Under the pieces are notes generated by a model. It had not been told where the DNA came from, made no database searches, and was given only the letters and a program-made list of their open reading frames with translations. From Macrocybe gigantea (lineage: Eukaryota > Basidiomycota > Agaricomycetes > Agaricales > Callistosporiaceae), in NCBI GenBank assembly GCA_011319805.1, contig SJRY01000244.1, forward strand, positions 248,001 to 312,000: 64,000 bases of DNA, written 5' to 3'. Shown piece after piece: positions 59,668-64,000 of this stretch. Numbering within the stretch: the stretch's first letter is position 1; the number at the start of each line of letters is the position of its first letter. A program made the translations under genes and the position numbers.

Positions 59668-61194
59668 ATGTCTCGTCCCAAACGTTGTCTCCTCTTGATC
59701 GATCTGCAAAACGAGTTTCTCTCGCACCAAGGCAACTTTCCATCAACGATCATTCACGATCTTTTCTGTATAGGCTACCACGCTTGACGGATGTCTTTCA
59801 CGCATCTGGTGAACCCGTGATATGGGTCAGATCCGAGTACGCATGCGGTGGCGAGGAAGCTGCGCTATCACAACATTCCGAACGACAGCATCAGCAGCAG
59901 CCACTAGTCTTGTCCAACCTCTCATCGCGCACGCACACCGGCAGTACGCCGTGTTGCGTCAACGGGAGCTTTGGAGCTGAATTTCCAGACGAAATAAGAT
60001 CCTTGATCAGCGGCATCATCGTCACTAAAACGTGGTACTCTGCGTTCAAGGACACAACCTTGCTGCAGGAATTGGAGTCCCGGGGCATCAAAGAAGTCTT
60101 CCTCGGCGGAGTTTTGACAAACATTTGCGTCGGCGCTACGGCATCTGATGCTGTGGACCTGGGCTTTGATGTCACAGTGGTGGAAGACTGCCTAGGCTGG
60201 AGAAACTATCAGAGCCATGATCGAGCACTGCAGGACATGCATAGGCGCGGCGTTCGATTCGTTTCGAGCGATGAGCTGAACAGCAAACGGGACCCTGTAT
60301 CCTCCTTGTTCACCATACCACCTTGGGATGAAGTACCGCGACTGTACTATGTCAATGGTTCCGTGCCTAGTTGGCGAGTTATGATGGCATTGTATGAAAA
60401 GGTAAGCTGCATGATTTCATGCGATCGAGAATATCTGCTGAGCGTCAACTAGGACGTAAAATTTCAATCCATCCGTTTGAAGGTTATGACTAGGCCTAAG
60501 GAGACAAGACAACCGGACTTTCTCACTATCAACCACCGAGGAAAGACTCCTGTCTTCCTAGATATCGTACGTGTTAGAGACGCGATTGACGCCTCCCGCC
60601 GGACAATAGCAGTTAACGAGAGCATCGCCATCCTGGAATACATAGAAACGTATCACGGCCATGATCGCCCCTTTTGCCGCCTCCCTCATCCAGAGCTGCA
60701 CGGGCATTAGTATTGTCAAGGATCCAAGAGACCGAGAATCTCCGCCTAGCCTATGACGCGTTCGAAAATGCTCATTTCGAATCTGAGACGGCTGGCACGA
60801 CGTTGAGGGACGCACAGCGCCTACAGTACATCGATGCCATCAACGAGGAACTCGACTACTGGGAACATTACGCAGCCGAGACCCTGTTCATAGCTGGGGA
60901 CGAGTTTGGTCTGGCCGATTGCGCTTTTTATCCTTGTCTCGCCTATATGGTGCATCGTGGTTTTACGTGGCGCCGCGACCTGAGCTGCCAGCCCGTTTAG
61001 AGTCTCCGGGCGGAGCTACTCGCTTGGGGCCGGGGTCGTTCGGAAAAGCGGCCGACATCGCGTGGCCCGATTTGAAGGCTTATTATGAGAGGGTGTGGAG
61101 GAGAGGCGGGGAAAACGGATGCGCTCAGAAAGCCCAGCCTGAAGGGTGGGCTCGGAAGGGAAAGACAGACATCTGGAAGAGCGCGTCCGACTGA
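59668..61194 (+). CDS. Isochorismatase-like hydrolase fused to glutathione S-transferase
   Basis: Two domains read through one gene. The N-terminal part is an isochorismatase-family cysteine hydrolase: MSRPKRCLLLIDLQNEFLSH, then the shifted frame INDHSRSFLYRLPRLTDVFH, SGEPVIWVRSEYA, CCVNGSFGAEFPDEI, VTKTWYSAFKDTTLLQELES, GIKEVFLGGVLTNICVGATA and GFDVTVVEDCLGWRNYQSHD. The catalytic triad candidates are Asp of LIDLQ, Lys of VTKTWYSAF and Cys of TNICVGA. After DELNSKRDPVSSLF the GST part begins: VPRLYYVNGSVPSWRVMMAL, an intron at about 60400-60450, DVKFQSIRLK, LTINHRGKTPVFLD and VNESIAILEYIETYH. Then the all-alpha GST domain ELDYWEHYAAETLFIAGDEF and GLADCAFYPCLAYMVHRGF. It ends KAQPEGWARKGKTDIWKSAS. 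Frame slips of one base occur at 59740 and 60668, and perhaps near 60970. The substrate is unknown. Confidence 0.85.
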
Positions 61195-63634
61195 GTGGTC
61201 GCGTTTTGAACCGCCTTCGACGGTTGGTTCTGGATTAAGTTATGCTGCGATGTCCCTTATCTGCCTGGCACGCTTCTTCGCGGGAGTTGAAAAGGTTAAC
61301 GCCTGGCATAGCTGGCGTACAGGTTAGGCGAATGTGAAGGGTCTGCTGGGCCCCTGCCACCCTTCTAACATAATCGTTTCCTATTTTTTTCTAAAATGAA
61401 TGGTCGTAGTCGATCTATGAAAAAAAATCCTTACATAGCAAACCCGTCATCTGATCGTTGAACACACCCCCATGAGAAAGGTCCAGGAGAAAGAGGGGAC
61501 AAACCCGTGGGTGCGAATCCTGCGTTGCCAAATGCGTATGGATGTGGTTGTCTGTCAGACTGACCGGGACCGTCTTAGCTTTTTATGTCCTGTGCATTGT
61601 GCTCAGCCATGATACAGGGCTCACGGCTGGAGTTTCAAAGTGGACCCGCCAGGAGATGCCCGAAGAACGCTGTCGAGTTTTTGATCCCATGGCACGTCCC
61701 AGCATTTCATGCCGCGTACGGCATGCATGCTGTAAAGGCATGATAATACGGTACGGGACTCGGACTTGGCATGCAATGCTGCACAATCCGGTTTTATGAA
61801 TCATCCGAAGACGTTATCTGTGCCATTCCACCGGAACAAGAACGGTTGCTGTTTCGATTCTCTCAGACACCTCACAGCGGCGATGATGGAGAATTCAATT
61901 GTTTGGTTGCGTTGTCACAGTTTCAATGTTTGTTCGTTCGACTCGGAGCTGATAGTGACATACAATGCCTGTTCTCGAGAACGTAGCGCCTTTCTCGTTC
62001 TCCATACTCCTTATGTTTGCCGAGCATTCGCCACCATGTCCCGGAGCAATGCACGTCATCGTTGCGCAGCGAGTTCATCACATATGTATATTTACGCACA
62101 CGTGCTCCAGGGGGTCAACCGCATCTACAAACAACATTTCCTCAAGACCTTCACACGCCGTCAAGCTGGCCACAGCCATTCAACTTACCGAATCGGTCAC
62201 TTTGGACTGACTCATGCTCCAAACGGAGAAATGACTGACGAACTGTCTGATATCAGTCGGTTCTGGAGATTGGAGCAAATAGGGAGCACGGTCGATTGTG
62301 AATGCGCGGCCGGTCGATCCCGCTGCGAATCTCGAAAGCTCTCCCAATGTACGCGGGCTCGCGCCCTCTTTTTTTCTTTTTTTCCTTGTCCAAAAGGGGG
62401 ACACACCTTCGGTCCTTGACATGGTGCAACTCCTTTTTTTACGGGCTCTTGTCAGAGCATCGAAACATCTTCGGTCTAAAAGGATCATATCTTCCATTTG
62501 ATATGGGCTGGCAGCCCAAGGTGCGCCCTAAGAATAAACTTCCGGACCTCCTAGTTCCGCTTACCATATGGGCACTTCTGTATGTTAGGGTATAGATATA
62601 GCTAGACAAATCTTGCCTTGACTATGCTCGTTACCAAGGATGGAAGCGCTGATCACCTCTGTGATTACGAAGGCCCGTTGGAACTCTGGAGTCAGCACGA
62701 CCCAAGTTGCGAATACAGGCAGCGAGAATTCATATCAATATCGCAGCTGCCTGTCCTATGCATATATCTACCCATCGGCTCTTTGCTAGGTGTTTCATCC
62801 TTTCGCGCCTTTCGTATCAGTCCACAATGTACTGATGGGAATGGTGTCAAAAGAATCACGGCACCATGATGATAGATCGTCCTCGATACGACTACTGGGA
62901 TATCTGTTTTTCCTGATTGCAACATGGAGTGTTTTTTTTTTCCGCGTCATGCTCTCCATGAACGATCCACGTCTGCATCGCGTAAGTGCCATCACGAATG
63001 AGTCTCATGAAGAGGAACCGTTGCTGCGAGCCATAAGCAGAGACTTTGGGTCAGTCACGATCTAGAAGTCCATAATGCATTTCCAAAGGGACTTTGTGCT
63101 CAACATGAGAACCAACTGCCACAGGCGTCCAACCACATGAAAATAAGAAATCGAGTCTAAAACAAATGTCCGAACAGTTTCTCATACTGTGTTGTTATTG
63201 ACGATCTGGTGCTCCCTTGCTGGTCCAATGAAATGTTGTCACATGTTGAGTCGTTTAGAGCACGTCAGTTGATAGACAGTCCAAGGACGTGCTGGCAGAT
63301 CATGCATGGCCTTTAAGGCCAATGATACAACCTGGCTGTTCGTCTGAAATGACGTTCATCTGCAACCGAAACTGCTTGTTGTTTGCAGATAATCAGTTCG
63401 GGCCAGCTGCATTTTGGATGAGTCACCCTCGGACAAAAGGAGCTATCCCTGTCAAGGGACGGGTGGGCGGGGCTTTGCCAAATACGCATAAACACCATTG
63501 CGCACTGGCCATTCGAGGACGACGACGAGCGCACGGTATTCACAGCTCACGGGCGATACACCGCGCATTCTCGGAGACCTTCAACGCACTCTCTGCCACT
63601 GTTCTCGACGCTTTATTGCGCTCCTTCACGATAG
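61195..63634. other. Intergenic region of 2.4 kb, no gene supported
   Basis: The longest frame, 61766-62419 (plus, 217 residues), has a mixed composition, many cysteines and no recognised motif, and is probably chance. Short homopolymers occur, such as T-runs near 62370 and 62432. I see no RNA gene and no transposon ends. Confidence 0.45.
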
Positions 63635-64000
63635 ATGAGAGGCCTTGCGTTTCCTCAGAACGTGGTCTCCGATCGCGAAACGTCCTATGAATATGGCTCT
63701 CCGGTCGCCCACCTCGACGACTTCCCCATCGACCCAGCGCTCAACGGCCCCGCTATCGATCCCGCGCTGATGTCCGACGAGAAAGTGGTGAGCAACGTCG
63801 ACGTTAGTACACCAGACCTTATTGCGCCTGCCTGTGCCGGGACATGGGCCAACGTGCCGAATATGGCTCATAAAAACTCCATCCCTTCGCCCTGCTCCCA
63901 AAAAACGCGTCGCGTCTCGCTTATTAGCTATAACACATGACTGTTTTACTGACCGCGCTCTCCTTTTGGTTTACTTTACGCTAGGTGCAGGTTCAACAGG
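63635..64000 (+). CDS. Possible first exon(s) of a gene running off the window
   Basis: A frame from 63635 encodes MRGLAFPQNVVSDRETSYEY and then HLDDFPIDPALNGPAIDPAL followed by MSDEKV. The Asp/Pro/Leu-rich piece resembles the N-terminal part of fungal nuclear or regulatory proteins, but I do not recognise a family. A good splice donor, GTGAGC, follows at 63789. A possible acceptor, GGTGCAG, ends at 63990, so the next exon would begin with GTTCAACAGG at the window edge. This model is only a suggestion. Confidence 0.35.

Noticed and set aside
61766..62419. 217-residue frame as a gene
   Set aside because: No motif, mixed composition, no splice support; overlaps other frames of similar quality.

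Overview
The window is nuclear DNA of a filamentous basidiomycete, most likely an Agaricomycete. The reasons are dense genes split by many 50-65 nt introns with GT-AG (occasionally GC-AG) borders, a FunK1-type protein kinase of a family typical of mushroom-forming fungi, secreted pectate lyase and aspartic protease genes, and basidiomycete-like versions of housekeeping genes. No prokaryotic, viral or CRISPR features were seen. All gene models were assembled by eye from reading frames, splice borders and family motifs, so exon edges are approximate.

Layout. 0.2-1.9 kb (-): clamp-loader subunit RFC (human RFC3 / budding yeast RFC5 type). 2.6-7.4 kb: divergent phosphoketolase (-) and acetate kinase (+) sharing a 194 bp intergenic region, which together turn sugar phosphates into acetyl phosphate and then acetate plus ATP. 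7.7-10.0 kb (+): FunK1 kinase. 11.3-18.0 kb (+): two tandem GIT1-like glycerophosphodiester/phosphate permeases with matching introns. 18.6-19.1 kb (-): proteasome/TREX-2 subunit SEM1/DSS1. 19.3-20.7 kb (-): secreted pectate lyase. 21.5-23.5 kb (-): Hst3/Hst4-like sirtuin. 25.6-26.2 kb (-): probable mitochondrial protein of unknown function. 26.7-29.5 kb (-): 6-phosphofructo-2-kinase/fructose-2,6-bisphosphatase. 30.2-32.5 kb (-): casein kinase 1 with a C-terminal Cys-Cys motif. 34.3-35.8 kb (+): secreted protein of unknown function. 36.6-42.2 kb (+): two NAD(P)-binding paralogues flanking RNA polymerase III subunit RPC9/C17 and an intron-containing tRNA-Asp. 43.0-44.6 kb (+): ASTRA protein ASA1. 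45.0-46.4 kb (-): Bsd2/Ndfip ubiquitin-ligase adaptor. 46.8-49.5 kb (+): SelO pseudokinase/AMPylase. 49.8-51.6 kb (-): ARP3. 53.5-55.5 kb (+): pepsin-type aspartic protease. 56.9-59.0 kb (-): LAMMER kinase. 59.7-61.2 kb (+): isochorismatase-like hydrolase fused to a glutathione S-transferase. A possible first exon starts at 63.6 kb.

The genes are mostly unrelated housekeeping and accessory functions. The clearest functional unit is the phosphoketolase-acetate kinase pair; the clearest recent duplication is the permease tandem.

A striking pattern runs through the window. About a dozen conserved genes switch reading frame exactly where one base seems to be missing, usually in a short homopolymer. 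This looks more like residual single-base deletions in the assembly than real gene loss, so I annotate these as CDS and give each position. No wholly new system can be claimed with confidence. The best leads are the isochorismatase-GST fusion, the near-perfect 33-bp hairpin at 33.35 kb, and the permease tandem with its GC-AG intron.
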